64,000 bases of DNA from Symsagittifera roscoffensis (GCF_963678635.1 NC_087065.1:64478553-64542552), one strand, 5' to 3'. Positions 43,195-54,541 are shown, counted from the first letter of the stretch. Numbers and translations are program-made. Notes: generated from the sequence alone by a model not told the origin.

Positions 43195-46150
43195 TTACAC
43201 TCTGCTGTGCTTCGACATATGCTTCTTGACATATTCGTACAACCTTGCAGTCATGTTGGCTCTAAACCATGGCATCAGTCGTCTTCTGGTCCATATCATT
43301 TTCACTTCCATCGGAATGTTCAGGGTTTTGCACGTTGTCTCGAAAAGATCTAAATCTTTTAGACAATCCAATTCGTGCAATTGTTCCTTCGTAGGCGTTT
43401 CTTGTCGATTGTTCTTTTTCACATGAGCTTCCAGCCATCTTATCGCAATCATAACTCCCACTATCCATATCGTTATGGGATGTGATGAATCTGGTGAACC
43501 CATGGAGAGCAGCTCTCCACAGTCCCAGTACAAAAGATTACTACGCCCGGGATACCACCATGTTTGTAGCAAGCAATGGCAGGGGAAGTCACGTCATGTG
43601 TCAACATGATGCTCCTCCAATTACGCTTTCCCGACGCTTTCAGTAGTGGTTCCACTTCCATCATCACTCGGTGGATTTCATCATTCTCGTCTACTGCATT
43701 GTAATCTGTGCCTGTTGATCTTTTCTGCTTCTGTCTTTCAAATTCACTGAAGTTCTCACTGCCGTATCCCATGAAATTTTTTCCCAGTATCGGTTCTAAC
43801 TCTTCATTGGTTCTCTCTGGAACTGCTGAGAACATCTTACACTATAACTCGTAAGACTGTTCTGACATCCTCGCTAATCTTACGCATTTCGGCATTGAGA
43901 AGGCTTGATCCACGATCGTCCTCGTACTCTTCACATCCACCGCTACGAAATGTTTGTATCTGCTCTTGCACATTGGAGCTAATGTTGAACCCACAGGATA
44001 CCGCGCTCCCGACGGTTTACGATAGATTCCACTGTGCCGGATGTTCATTTCCGCCTCGATCGCTTCCCTCAACTTTCCAAAATACTTTTGCTCTGTTTGC
44101 AAATCTCCCGGAAATACTTATACACTGATGGGGTCGTGGCCATCTCATGCTTTTATTCTAGATTCAATTGTGACTCCAAAGAACCAAACCTGCTGTAAAA
44201 TCCTAGTGCAGTCACTAGATTCACCTCAGTTTCTCCGTGGCAATCTGCAATCAATTCCGTTTCCGTTTTTGCTTTCATTACGATGTTCCCAAACAATATC
44301 GTTAATTGCTTGTGTTGTTTCGCAAGAGTCTTCACGCAATCCAGACCTCCACAGATGTAACACTCCAATGCAATGACTTTCATCAGACAGCCACCAGGTT
44401 TAATCCAGTCCTCTGGTCCCCAGCCAGGCAACTCCACTTTGTTTTCTCCGTTGCTCTCAGATTCTGTCGTCATCAAATTGTAAATGATATATTCAGGTCA
44501 CAGTCTGAATTCAATTCCCTCTGCACATCCTGTGTCGCACGCATTAGCGAATCGGCGTTAGGACTCGGACACCCTGATGGTTTCATCAATTCCCACACCA
44601 CCATTAGACTCGTTTTTAGCAGTTTGTCCGAGAATCCCAATGCAAATTCTACTCGGTTGTCAGATTTTGGCACTGACGGCGCAGTCACATTTTCTTCCAA
44701 CACAAGTCCCAACTTAGCCTGCTGATTAGCAGCGTTCCTTATCGCCGCAATTCTTGACGTCCAGAATCTCAGCAACACCGCCTGTTCGTAGTCTAAGAAA
44801 CAATCGCGTATGTCTTCATTAATGAAAGGGTTGTGTGTCATCCCTACGATCCCGGATACGTTACTGTAAGATTATTTCCTGATCGGTCCGCAAAATTCAC
44901 TGGACTTCGGCAGTGCTCCCATGGATACTTTTGCGAGCCTCAGCTCCTTGTTCGACAATCTCTTTATTCGTCAATCTTCTTCATTGGTTCCACATCTGCA
45001 GGTTCCTTCATGTTCACTCGCATCGGTTTACTCTGATGTATGTCTAGAAGTGGTTCTCCTTCTTGGGTCATTAGATCTCTTATACTCGTCATCAAGAATA
45101 CCTTCTCTTCCTTCGATATTTTTTCTTTCTTCTGAGTCATATTCTCCCCGTGTCAGCCAGTCATGCACCAAGCGAACCTAAGTTGTAAGTCTGTTCTCGC
45201 ATAGGGTATCGCTATCAGAGCGTGTATCTTCGGGGTGGTTCTTATTTCTTCTTTGAAGTGCCGTAACACCACCGCTCTCCATGGTAGGCTCACTAACTGG
45301 TCTATCGTTTCCGCATGCATCTCAGAGGAGACAAGAGTTCCGTACGCCTTCTGCTTCATGGCTGTACCTTGTATCATCGTCTCCAGGTAACGTTCCATGG
45401 CGCCTTTGTTTTCTAGAGCGATTAAGTGTCCTCTCGCCGAGTTTCTGTACTCCACCATCTCCATGTATCCACCAGCGGATTCATCAATCGAGACGGTTTC
45501 CGACACTGTCAGTCGGTTGTACTCCACTGGAATTAGCTGTCCTACGACGCTTCCTTTTCCATGGTTCATGCTGGATGGCTTGAAATCTTGTAGAGTGTTT
45601 TCACCACATTGTCTCAGTATTTCCATTTCTAATGTCGCTCCAGGCAGAGTGCGGTCACTCCTCTTGGTTTTATAAATGGCTGACCTTAATCCTGCCATGA
45701 GAATGAGTGGCAATATTGCTACGTCGGTCAACTTTCTGTCTGTGTCAGGCAATCGGTCAACACCCTGTCCCATGTGCATACGCCTTCTACGCCTTCGACA
45801 CGCTTTCTCTTGGCTTAGTTGACAGCTTTTATCAAGATTTCTGAGTCCACCTTTGCTTCTCTGGTTTTCCTGAAATTCACTTAGCTGCCAAGTTTCATTT
45901 TCATGTCATTATTTTGTCTATCGCCGTTTTCGATCGCATCGTTCCTTTTCGGGTTCTTTACAGATACACTACTTCATCATTGCCTTCTTGCGGTGTTGCC
46001 TTTATAGGAGAATTTGCTTCACTTTCGTCTGTGGCCGAGTCGATCATTAACTCGCTCAATCTCCCTTCAGACTCGTCCAGCTTGTCAAGGATTTCCCGCA
46101 TCAGTGGTCTGTTGAGACCTGTTTTCAGCATAGACTGGGTCCCGTAGCAC
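43195..46150 (-). pseudogene. C-terminal part of the extra gene, unrecognised family
   Basis: Minus-strand frames follow each other with frameshifts: 45779-45153 (208 codons), 44841-44473 (122), 44476-44153 (107), 44102-43842 (86), 43835-43473 (120) and 43572-43195 (125). Their composition looks like real protein. Notable stretches include CYICGGLDC (a possible but incomplete zinc-binding site), TLPGATLEMEILRQCGEN and IMLTHDVTSPAIACYKHGG. I recognise no family. The region is continuous with the conserved core upstream, so it is either the end of a very long polyprotein or a further gene of the element. Confidence 0.55.
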
Positions 46151-46236
46151 TGAACTACTGTCCAGATCTCTTACATGAAGGCAACTCTATCCATATTACA
46201 TCGCGTCCTATTCTCGTGGTCTCTGTGATGAACTTC

Positions 46237-46467
46237 CTACTCTTCTTCGGGCAACGTTCTTCTTCCATTAAAAATTTCTTTTCTTTTCATGAAGGCCGCC
46301 GACTGAGGTTCCAGCGTAGAAGTTCCCTCCTCTGCTGGCTCAGTCGTTCCTTCTAACGTCTCTGTGCCATTTTCAACGTCGCTGAGGAAGTTGAAGTCTA
46401 GGCTAGACATCCCGCCTGTCGAAGCCTTGTCGTCCTCTTTCTCAGCCTGATCGGGATCCTGCTGCAT
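46237..46467 (-). pseudogene. Acidic linker of the extra gene
   Basis: A 76-codon frame rich in Glu, Asp, Ser and Thr (QDPDQAEKEDDKAST, TTEPAEEGTSTLEPQ) ending LPEEE before a stop. It separates the conserved core (48.9-46.6 kb) from the C-terminal region. Such acidic, low-complexity stretches usually act as flexible linkers. The stop after LPEEE could be the natural end of one protein, which would make the 43.2-46.15 kb part a separate gene. Confidence 0.45.
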
Positions 46468-46571
46468 AGGTTCTTCCGATTGACGGTTTCCTCCCTGCTC
46501 ATCGTCTCGCTTCTGATTTTTCCCTGAACTCGAAGGGCCTTGCTCCTCATTCCTTGTTCCGTCTGGAAACT

Positions 46572-49057
46572 TCAGTACACATAGTCTGCCAGCTGATATC
46601 CGTGCATTACTTTGACTTCTTTGCAGCCGAAGGGTGCTAGCACCGTTCTAGTGTATAGTTTACCGCTCACTAATAACTCTGATTTTACGCTCATCAAGAT
46701 CAGTGAGTCTTCTTGCAAGTCCGCCCTGCCTCTCATGACTCTTGGCGCCGGGTCAAAAGTCATGAGGTCAATAGTCAAAAGTTTTTCATCAATACGTCCG
46801 GGTTTCGGAGTGGCTGCATTACTCATCCGTCTCCTCGTTGTTTCGTCTGTCTAGGCAAACTGCGTATACTGCAGCACGGCAGCGTTTTGGCCCACCAAGC
46901 ACAGGTCCATCATCTCGGAGATTTTTGTTACTCTCCTTTCATTGGTTTCGACGGCTCTCAACCTAGGGGTTTGCACTGCGGAGTCTGCTCCGAGCAACAT
47001 CCTTCTAATCAAAGGAAATTTAGGGATCTCTTCTGGCAATTTCTTGTAGTCACCCCAGCCTTTCGTTTCTTCTCTCAGTTTGTGGTATGATGCAGTCAGA
47101 CGAGGAATTCTTGTAATATCGCCGTTCGTCTTATTGTATGGCCTCAAATTCCAAAGCTTCGGGAAAACTTCGATGTGCCTTCTATCCACTTCTCCCATAC
47201 GACCACGGAATTGATCGTCAAAATTTATGACAATCATCTCCGGCACTGATATTTCTGCGAACAACAAGTCCTCACTCATCATTTCTCGTAATGCGTGCTG
47301 TTCACACCAAATATTGGCATTTCCGTCCACTGCTGAGATGAGGTTCAGGTGCAGCACCGACCTCCTGTAAGCCTCCACCTTAACGTCGGGGAACGCAAAC
47401 GTGAAGGCAGGACCTTATATCACCATCAAGAACTCCGTCGCTCCTCTGATCAGCGCTAAGGGATCTGTCCTCATAGTGAGCCTCAGATCAGTTAACAGGG
47501 GCATGCCCCCAGCATGACGTCGCACGTCTTCTTCCCTTCAATTGTCTCGTCCTCTCCTGTTCCAAAGCGATTCTGCTGCAGGAGGTATTGGATAAGAGTA
47601 TGTCGCAGATCTCATATCTAGGTCCAGGAGTTAGTGGATCGCTTTACGTCGAGCTTCTTTACGTTCTCTCTCATTTGTTCAGGGTTAGCGGGTCAGATTC
47701 ATTAATCCACCCAAGTTCCCGTGCGTGATCGCAATTAGCGTCTAACCGCAAGTTCTGCACTCCCACAGTGAGCAGTGCCACTGGTCCTCTTACAAAATTC
47801 TCCGCTTCAAATGTCACGAACAAGGCTAGTATTTCCACGATTGACAACTCTGTGACTGCTTGGAGGAATTCTCTGATCAAGTATCCGGAGAGCGAGAGGT
47901 AGACTTTTGCCAGGAAGGACGCGTCCATCCGGCTCCCAACCCTTCCAGCATACTGTCAGTCCGGTCAAAGCCTTCTTCTCCCTTCACGTTCTGCGTGCAG
48001 AAGGCTTCAAGGGTAACTTGGCACACTCTGTTCACAAATTCGGCTGACTTTTCTTCTGCATTCTCGGCCAGGTTCACCTCCTTAAACAGGTAGGCAATAA
48101 TCTTCGTGATCATCGCTGGGGCTCGCTCGAAAGCGTCCGTGCCCAATGCGGCTATCCGAGGAGTCAAGTGCAGCCACTTATTGGCGTCTGGTTTTGTTCG
48201 CAAGACCATCGCTTCCAAGTAAGCTCTCGTCTTTTGAAGTTCTTTCTTCTTTCTTCTTCTTCTTTTATCTCGATTCCTTGGAACCACAAGTCGTTGGACA
48301 TCGCCACTATCACTCTTCTATGGTCATCATTGATTCCTGGTTTTAGTTTCAGCTGTCGGCTGACGTTGAACAGTTGGACAGTACCAGCATAAGTAAAGAA
48401 TGGTCCTTGAATCCTCGAATTGCAATTGAGATGTCCGACCATACTGCCGGCAATTCTGCCCTAAGTGGTCTCAATCTGTTTCCCGACTCGGTGTAGATAT
48501 GATCACATCATATTTTGCTTCTGAGAACAACGCCACCATCGCATACACGAACTTCAATCCATCCGAGAGATGTGCATATCCCGGAGGTAGTGCAAACACA
48601 GCTTTCGGTGTTGTTCTCGGGAATGCCCTTCTTTCAGCGTATCCAGTATTTCTCCAATCGATTCAAAGATATCTTTATTAGCTAGCCATACTGCGTCCTC
48701 CGCCTTTGTAGGCTCTCTGAGTCTGCTCAGGAATTCCCTACTGTGTAAATGGTCGTTTATGCCGGCAAACACAATCGTTATCGGGATCATTTCTGTTTGT
48801 CGTTATACCCCAATCGCCATTGATACAGACTGAATCAGGTCCAGGTCGATTGCTGCCAGTATTATAACGTCAGACCAGAACAGGGAATTGGAGGTATGCG
48901 CGAAATCTGAGTTCGCAACCATCAAAACCTTGGCTTTCCTCATCTCTACTTTATCGTGCGCCGCAAAGTTAGTCTCGTCTTTTCGAATCTTCATCCCACC
49001 ATATCTCTCAACATCGCCTTCTTGAGTCACCTGTTTTGGGTAAGCCCTTTCTTTCAC
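46572..49057 (-). pseudogene. Conserved core of the extra gene, source family of the satellite
   Basis: Minus-strand frames run 49057-48803, 48790-48554, 48442-48164, 48287-47877, 47928-47671, about 47519-46851 (with one in-frame TAA near 47,415) and 46826-46572. Signature stretches are ITIVFAGINDHLHSREFLSR, NKWLHLTPRIAALGTD, MRTDPLALIRGATE, GPAFTFAFPD, RRSVLHLNLISAVDG, EISVPEMIVINFDDQFRGRM and GQNAAVLQYTQFA. No catalytic domain is recognised. A structural role is conceivable but unsupported. The segment at 47,510-47,300 is about 50% identical by eye to the minus-strand coding remnant in every composite satellite unit. Confidence 0.65.
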
Positions 49058-49231
49058 GTGAGACGGGGGTGCTCGTACTTATTTGAACATTTTCACATGT
49101 TTCCTATTGGTGCTCTAGTTGTCAAGAATCTCCATGGTCTTTCTTCTCGATTTCCTACGCTATGATTCATTCTCACGTCCTGCAAAAATCTCACATTTAC
49201 TGGATCTATTGTGTTGTTCGAGGGCAAATCT

Positions 49232-49642
49232 TTAGGCGGTCTTGGAGCTGAAGTTAATGCCAGCTGCTATCAACCAGTCTACACTTGCAATTGAGTATAG
49301 CCCGTTGACGGAGAGCCTTGCTCCATTCAGCATCCTTATGGCATCGGCTGCAAACTTTATCGTCTGAAGGTTCAGTTTCATCAGGTCCTGTTTGTAGACA
49401 TGCCAGGGGGAAGTTATGGGCATCGACCAAATCAAAGCGCTTCTGTCTGGTGTCGTTCTTCTCGTCTGGTACTCGTAGTTTCCGATCTCGAGGCTCGGGG
49501 TGCCTGATGTATCCGTTGTCGAGTTAACAGGTCCTAATCTTCGTCGTGGATGAACAGTCCTTCCTACTGGCGCTTCACCCAGTCGGTCCAGTACGTCCGT
49601 CCTTTGCTCTGGCTCGCTCGAGCTTTGCGGCCTCTGGGTCAC
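49232..49642 (-). pseudogene. Linker after the SGNH domain, copy 1
   Basis: A 136-codon minus-strand frame. The first third is basic and Pro/Thr-rich (RTVHPRRRLGPVNSTTDTSG). The rest is more ordered (WSMPITSPWHVYKQDLMK, NLQTIKFAADAIRMLNG, YSIASVDWLIAAGINF). It connects the SGNH domain to the conserved core. The ordered half has no family I know. Confidence 0.5.
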
Positions 49643-49799
49643 GGCTGGGATTGATCCCAGACGTGTTTCTAGCTTAGGGGTACAAAAGTCGAGAGTTCAG
49701 GCTCATTCGTGGTTTCCAACTTCTTCAGTACTCCCGTGTCAAAAAGCTCGACCTCCAATTCATCCAGTCGCTACTGGAAGACTCGATTCATCCAGGGTT

Positions 49800-50427
49800 G
49801 TCCTTATATACTGTCAAAGTGGATTCCATCGGTGGTGTGTCTGGCCTGATCTATAGCTCTGAGTTACGACTCACCATTAACCGTCCAGCATTACGACTCG
49901 CAAGATTTCTCACTATGTTATTCCAACTGATAACCCTTTCGTTATGCCTCTTTCCCGCCGATGTCAGCGTTCTCGTGCTCATTGGTACGGTGCAGATGGT
50001 CAGTACCGCTCACTTGAACTTCTGCCAGAGAGAAATAAATAGGCACATCAGCATCGATTCCCACATCAGCCTCTTCCTCATTTGAACCTCTGGACACGTT
50101 GTTTGTCCCTAATAGGATCATTATGTTAGGGATTCTTCCTGGGATCATTAGCTCCACCATTCAAAACAGCTGGGCTAACGTGGCACCTCCAAAGGCCATC
50201 ACCCTGGTGATCCAGGAGGTCCTCAGGTTCTGGAGAACTCTCATCAAACTGTCACCCAGTATCAAAGGTGATATCCCGAGCGGTGGTTTTTGCAAATTTA
50301 TTGCCGGACTCCAAGTCGATCGGTTGAAGCAGGCTCCCGGATCCGTATTCGGAACTCCTGTAAAGTTGTTCTTCACCTGGTTGTTCTTCTGCACATCAAA
50401 CACTCGGGACACTTTTTTCATCGGCAT
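49800..50427 (-). pseudogene. SGNH/GDSL-hydrolase-like domain of the extra gene
   Basis: Block I is ILGDSLMRVL with the nucleophile Ser at about 50,250. Next come VMAFGGATLAQLF, MILLGTNNVSRG (block III Asn, about 50,109-50,098), LTICTVPMSTR, RHNERVISWNN, and block V DGIHFD with Asp at 49,830-49,828 and His at 49,821-49,819. This is the order and spacing of SGNH hydrolases, which act on esters or acyl groups. The frame is broken by a TGA at 50,161-50,163, a shift after SNEEEA and a further stop. Ser, Asn, Asp and His are all still encoded. Coiled coil plus esterase domains are known in some non-LTR retroelements. One beside gypsy pol is unusual. Confidence 0.75.
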
Positions 50428-50609
50428 CTCGCTTATTTTCCTGTCCGGGACTTCAGAGGTATTTGTTGGTAAAGTAAAGTGGGAGAACTCTGTGTCGTCA
50501 ATTGTTCCTTAGGGAGCAGTCACCCTAGAACCTGGCGCACTCCTGTTAGCGACAACTCGTCCAGCTGTTTCTATCGACTTCCGCACTGTCTGTTCCACAA
50601 CTGGGTCAC

Positions 50610-51000
50610 CTAGGGGGTCATTCGGGTCCGGCATTGTCTTTCTACCGGCCGTAGTCGGGGGGGGGGGGGGGGGGGGGGTCGCACATCTGTCGTTTGACTT
50701 AGTTCGCGAGGCGTTAGGAGCTCCATCGAGGACTGCCCACGAGGAAGTTTCCTTGTAGGTATCGCTCTTTCTACTGCTGTCGTCAACGCCAGCCGCTCCG
50801 ATCGCTCTTTATATTCTCGTCTCAAGCGTTCTAGTTCTTCACTATGTTTCTTGTTACAATCCTCAAACAGTCTTTTCTACACCTCTCTGTCTTCTTCTAC
50901 ACTGAGCATAGTCTTAGTCACTTAATCTAGTTCTTTTCTCGTCTTCTTCAGTTCCTGCGTCGTCCGGTTCAGATCCTGCATCGTTTCATTCGTCTGAACT
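50610..51000 (-). pseudogene. Coiled-coil and polyproline segment of the extra gene
   Basis: Minus-strand reading gives TNETMQDLNRTTQELKKT and, after a frame break, REYKERSERLALTTAVER, a heptad-rich helix. Then comes TDVRPPPPPPPRLRPVER, encoded by the 22-base poly-G at 50,657-50,678. The arrangement of helix, proline run and SGNH domain suggests an oligomerisation stalk in front of the hydrolase-like domain. The proline count depends on a homopolymer and may be wrong. Confidence 0.55.
50657..50678. repeat. 22-base poly-G tract
   Basis: An uninterrupted G run on the plus strand (C on the coding minus strand) within the polyproline-coding part of the extra gene. It may have expanded by slippage and could itself be a frameshift site. 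Homopolymer length is prone to sequencing error. Confidence 0.95.
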
Positions 51001-51567
51001 TCTTCCTCTACTCTCGCCCTCTTTGGTGGCACAGCTGCTCTCAGTTGTGATCTAGATAAGGAAGCCTTGCTGTTCATCTTTTGATGCATTCTTCTCAGTC
51101 CAGTACTAGGCTTGGTCGGCAGAGGCATCTCACCTGGTTGGTAGGTCCTGGAACTTCCCAATCTAGGCTCGTTCGCCAAGTCACTTCCTGAGAGAGCCCC
51201 GTTTCTCCACCTCATTACCCTCATATTTGGGCGGTCTAGTACTCCTTGTCCTCCATATGCGGCCATCAATAAGACTTCCGTGGGGCGGTCCCCACGGTTA
51301 TCATGCCCTAAGATGTTTATTAAGGCGACCAGCAAATATGACTACCTCTGGGTCCTCCAGAGCGAAGTCTCGATCCGTCAGCCGACGATAGATCTCATCT
51401 ATCAGCTGTCTTACATATGCCTCCGCTAGCTCCATCAGTTCATTCAAGGCGAAGTTATCCATTCCGTTAAATTCCGTTTGATTATCAGTTTGTACAATTG
51501 AAATCTGATGAATAATTAAATGATCATTCATATCTAAAAAAGAGGTCACGAGTATCACATTTGTCAA
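50922..51567 (-). pseudogene. N-terminal region of the extra gene
   Basis: Frames 51567-51301 and 51335-50922 overlap and are joined by one frameshift. A likely start is the ATG at about 51,462 (MDNFALNELMELAEAYVRQL), since upstream codons look non-conserved. The first 60 residues are helical and acidic (EIYRRLTDRDFALEDPEVVI). A basic disordered part follows (SLSRSQLRAAVPPKRARVEE) and resembles a nuclear-localisation-type cluster. No known domain is seen. It begins about 300 bp after the macro domain. Confidence 0.5.
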
Positions 51568-51860
51568 TTTTAACCCAGATTTAAAAAATTAAAATAAATT
51601 AAAACAGTCAGTTAAAAGGCTTTTGATCTTAAAAGATATTAAAATCAGTTTATAACTAAAATTTGGGAATTCGACCTAATAATTTAGTTTTGTTCCTTTG
51701 ATTATCGTTCGATCATACGTGGTCACTACCCTTCCACACCCAAAATCCAAAAAACATAACACATAACATATCACATATAACACAACACGTCCTACACTCA
51801 AGTTATACTCAGCCTATACCCAAATAGCATTTCCTATGTAAATACCCTTGTTTGTTAGTT
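51568..51860. other. AT-rich spacer between macro domain and extra gene
   Basis: A roughly 290-bp A/T-rich interval with a run of CACATAACA-like copies (51,757-51,790). In the minus orientation it separates the end of the pol-macro frame from the start of the extra gene, where a splice acceptor or internal initiation signal would be needed. No specific site can be assigned. Confidence 0.4.
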
Positions 51861-52391
51861 TCACAAAAAAAAGATTACGTATATCAATGCATACAGCTCC
51901 CGTGGATGCAGTCGTCCTCTGTTCGGGTCATATACTGGAAGCGAGAGTTTTTTTACCTCCCTTTCCACAAGGAAGTCTCTCAGTCTCGTCAAGGACAGAA
52001 CCAAGTCTTCAGGGTCCACATGCTGCTTCTCCGTCGGCCTCGTCACCAAGAAGCATAAATATTTTCCTGTTATCTGCAAAGCCGCTGGAGGCAAGGCTGC
52101 TACACCTCCCATACCTGGTCTCTGCTTCTACAGAATTTCTATGTTCTTATATTTCCCTTCATGTTCTTATTCTAAGTCTACTGCTAATGCTGTTCTAAAT
52201 TTCATGTCCGCTGTGATCGCTATTGCACATGTTCTTTTTGTAAGTATAAAATCGCTAGCTGTCAAAATTATGCTAGTTGAGTACTCAATTGGCGAGTTAA
52301 AAAATGACTCAACCACTCTCCCTATGTCCGGTTTCTTAGGATTCTCGCCTATTTCTGCTTCTATGTCACCTGTCTCTCTTGCTATTCTCAT
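51861..52391 (-). pseudogene. Macro domain downstream of gypsy integrase
   Basis: A single minus-strand frame with two stops (52,167-52,169 and 52,128-52,130). It reads SIILTASDFILTKRTCAIAI, TADMKFRTALAVDLE, GGVAALPPAALQITGKYLCF, LVTRPTEKQHVDPEDL, SLTRLRDFLVEREVKKLSLP and VYDPNRGRLHPRELYALI. The pattern of a conserved CAIAI strand, a loop before ALAVDLE, the YLCFLVTRP strand with the following helix, and the LSLP strand before a DPNRGRL loop matches macro domains of the small Poa1/OARD1-like type. Those bind or remove ADP-ribose. The usual glycine-rich loops are altered, so binding may be lost. Placement after integrase in an LTR element is unusual. Confidence 0.65.
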
Positions 52392-52966
52392 TTTTTTATT
52401 AATAGTTTTTCAGTGTGGGTAAGTCTTACCCCCACTCCCCGGACAAAAATATCCATCGACGTCCCTGTCGATCGCATACGGGAGGTTAAATTGATGTTAG
52501 ACGCAAGAATGAGTAATTGCTTTTCCTGGGCAGCCCAGAAAGGATCATCCCTTTCGGTTTTTATGTATTTCATGCTCTCACGGTCTTCATCTTGAATCGT
52601 GACACTGGTCTCCTTTGGGTCCGACGTCATTTTGTTCAGTCATTCCAAGACACGCAGATTCGTCAAATCTTGTGCGTACGATTGCTGTTGCTCGTCGTCG
52701 AATTCTACTTTGGGCTTAGACCGGTCATCGATCCAATCCTCGTCGCGGTCGTCGACTATGTCTATGTCCTGTGACACGGAAATTTCTTCTAGACCCACCA
52801 ACTCTTCCACTATCTTCTACAGATCTTTTCTATTCACTACGAAGTCATCTTCGTAAGGGTTGTACTTCTTCCTGAGTCCTGTCCTGTCACTCTGTCGTGT
52901 CTGTATCGCAAACGGTAGTTCTGCTTTCAAATTCTTGGAGACCTTCATTTGTTCGGGGTTTTGCCA
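52388..52966 (-). pseudogene. pol: C-terminal acidic extension of pol
   Basis: Downstream of integrase the minus strand stays coding-like but broken: an acidic frame with EEISVSQDIDIVDDRDED and KPKVEFDDEQQQSYAQD, and then frame 52630-52388 (DDPFWAAQEKQLLILASN, STGTSMDIFVRGVGVRL). No domain is recognised. It bridges integrase and macro domain and changes frame once just before the latter. Confidence 0.5.
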
Positions 52967-54541
52967 CTAATCTTCTGCGTAGGGCAAGGTTTCTTCAATC
53001 ACCTCATTGGGATTCGGGTCCAGTGGTGGGCTTGATGCTCTTTCTAGGACATCATTTCCATCATTCTTTCCCCTGGTGCCCTTCTCATTGACCTCGCAGG
53101 CCGGGTCCATCATCAAATAATCCCCTTCTTCCATGTCTGCAGGTATACACCAGTCTTCCATAGATGGGCTGTGTGGCTTAATGTTTTCAAAGTGAGCGTG
53201 TCGGCCAGTACTCAGTCTGTAAAAACGTCCCTTCTGGTGCACTTCCGTAAACATGAAGGGTCGCCTCCACTTCTTTAGGAGCTTTTTCGTTCCTTTCGGT
53301 GGTATAACATTTTGAAATACCCATAAGTAGTCTCCTACCGAGTAAGCTTTTGCACCAGCTGCTTTTTTATCGAACCTTTTCCTCTGCTTTGCCTGTGCCT
53401 GCTGAGTATTCGGTCTGCATAAGTCGTTCAGTTCTTGTTGACGTCTAATCACATCCCTTACGTAGACCTGTGGGGATGTTTTGTTTCCCTCATACTCTGG
53501 GTAAAAGAAATTCAAGGGCAAAGACTTTTCGTGTCCGGTTAACATCATGTGTGGACTAACTCCGGTGGTGGAGTGTTGCGTGCTGTTGTAAGCTCCCATC
53601 ACCTGTTGAAGGTAACTGTCCCAATCAGTCATGTACCTGGAACAAAATGCCCTCAGCATCGACACTAGCTTCCAATTTTACCTCTCCGTTAAGCCATTCG
53701 TCTGGGGATGGTGTGTCGTAGAATGAGCTTGAGCCACCTGAGAGCGTCTCATAAGCTCTTTAGTAAGTTCTCCTACGAATGCTGTTCAATTGCCCGATTG
53801 AAACGCCATCGGACAACCATGTCTCGCTATCCACGTATTGATTAGATGATCGCACGTCTCTTCTGCTGAGGCAGTTATGCAGGGCACGGCCTCTGCATAT
53901 TTCGTGAAGTGGTCTATTATGACCGAGACCTGATTGTAGCCACTGTCTGTAATACATATGTTCTGGTGGTCAATCTGCACCACCTCGTTAAATTCAGATG
54001 ACTCGATCGACTGCAAAGGAAATCGCAATTTCCTTGGATCCTTGATCTGTTGACATGACAGACTTGCTGTTACCCACTTCTCACACGCCTTCCTCATTCC
54101 AGGCCACGCAAAGCGCTTCGGAATTTTCTGGTTTACTTTGTCAATTACCTGATGGCTCATCTGATCATGCGATATGAATAAAAGTTCTGTCTGATAGAGT
54201 TGCGGCAACACTATTGCGTTATATTTTTGAAGGACTTTGTCGTCTTTCCTTTTCCTGCAAGCCACGATTCCGTCCTTGTTCAGATATAACCTTCCCTTAT
54301 TCTGCATAAAGTAGTGTCTCAGAATACGGTAACTGTCTTCCTCCAGGTCAGCTTTGTCTGGTGCTCCATTTTCCATCCACCTCTTCAAGTTGCTCGTCAA
54401 GCGCTCATTTCTTTGCTCTCTTAGTAGGTCCGAGAGTCTGTATCTCGCCTTCAAGTATGTCTTCATGACCCTCAATTGTTTATTCAGTTCATCGGGCTGA
54501 TGCGTGACATCTTCCATCTTCACGCACATTTTTTTCTCCAA
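52967..54541 (-). pseudogene. pol: Ty3/gypsy integrase
   Basis: One continuous minus-strand frame (54,541-53,786 and 53,665-52,967 are in phase). Zinc-binding module: HDQMSH followed by CEKWVTASLSCQQIK, with the first Cys of the usual Cys pair replaced by Ala. Catalytic core: VQIDHQNICITDSGYNQ with the first Asp, then FQSGN where the second Asp is Gly, then exactly 35 codons to the Glu of NGLTER, so the family is D,D35E. Two stops interrupt this core, one right after QSGN and one after LTER. C-terminal GPY/F-like module: GDYLWVFQNVIPPKGTKKLL and GRFYRLSTGRHAHFENIKPH. It would insert cDNA into the genome, but this copy is inactive. Confidence 0.93.

Noticed and set aside
47877-48093. Short plus-strand frames opposite the conserved core at 43-51 kb
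   Set aside because: Shadows of the minus-strand gene. They lack any family likeness.
43195-51567. Retroviral envelope gene in the position after pol
   Set aside because: No signal peptide, furin-type site or transmembrane anchor could be read. The recognised content is coiled coil and SGNH domain, so env is not supported.
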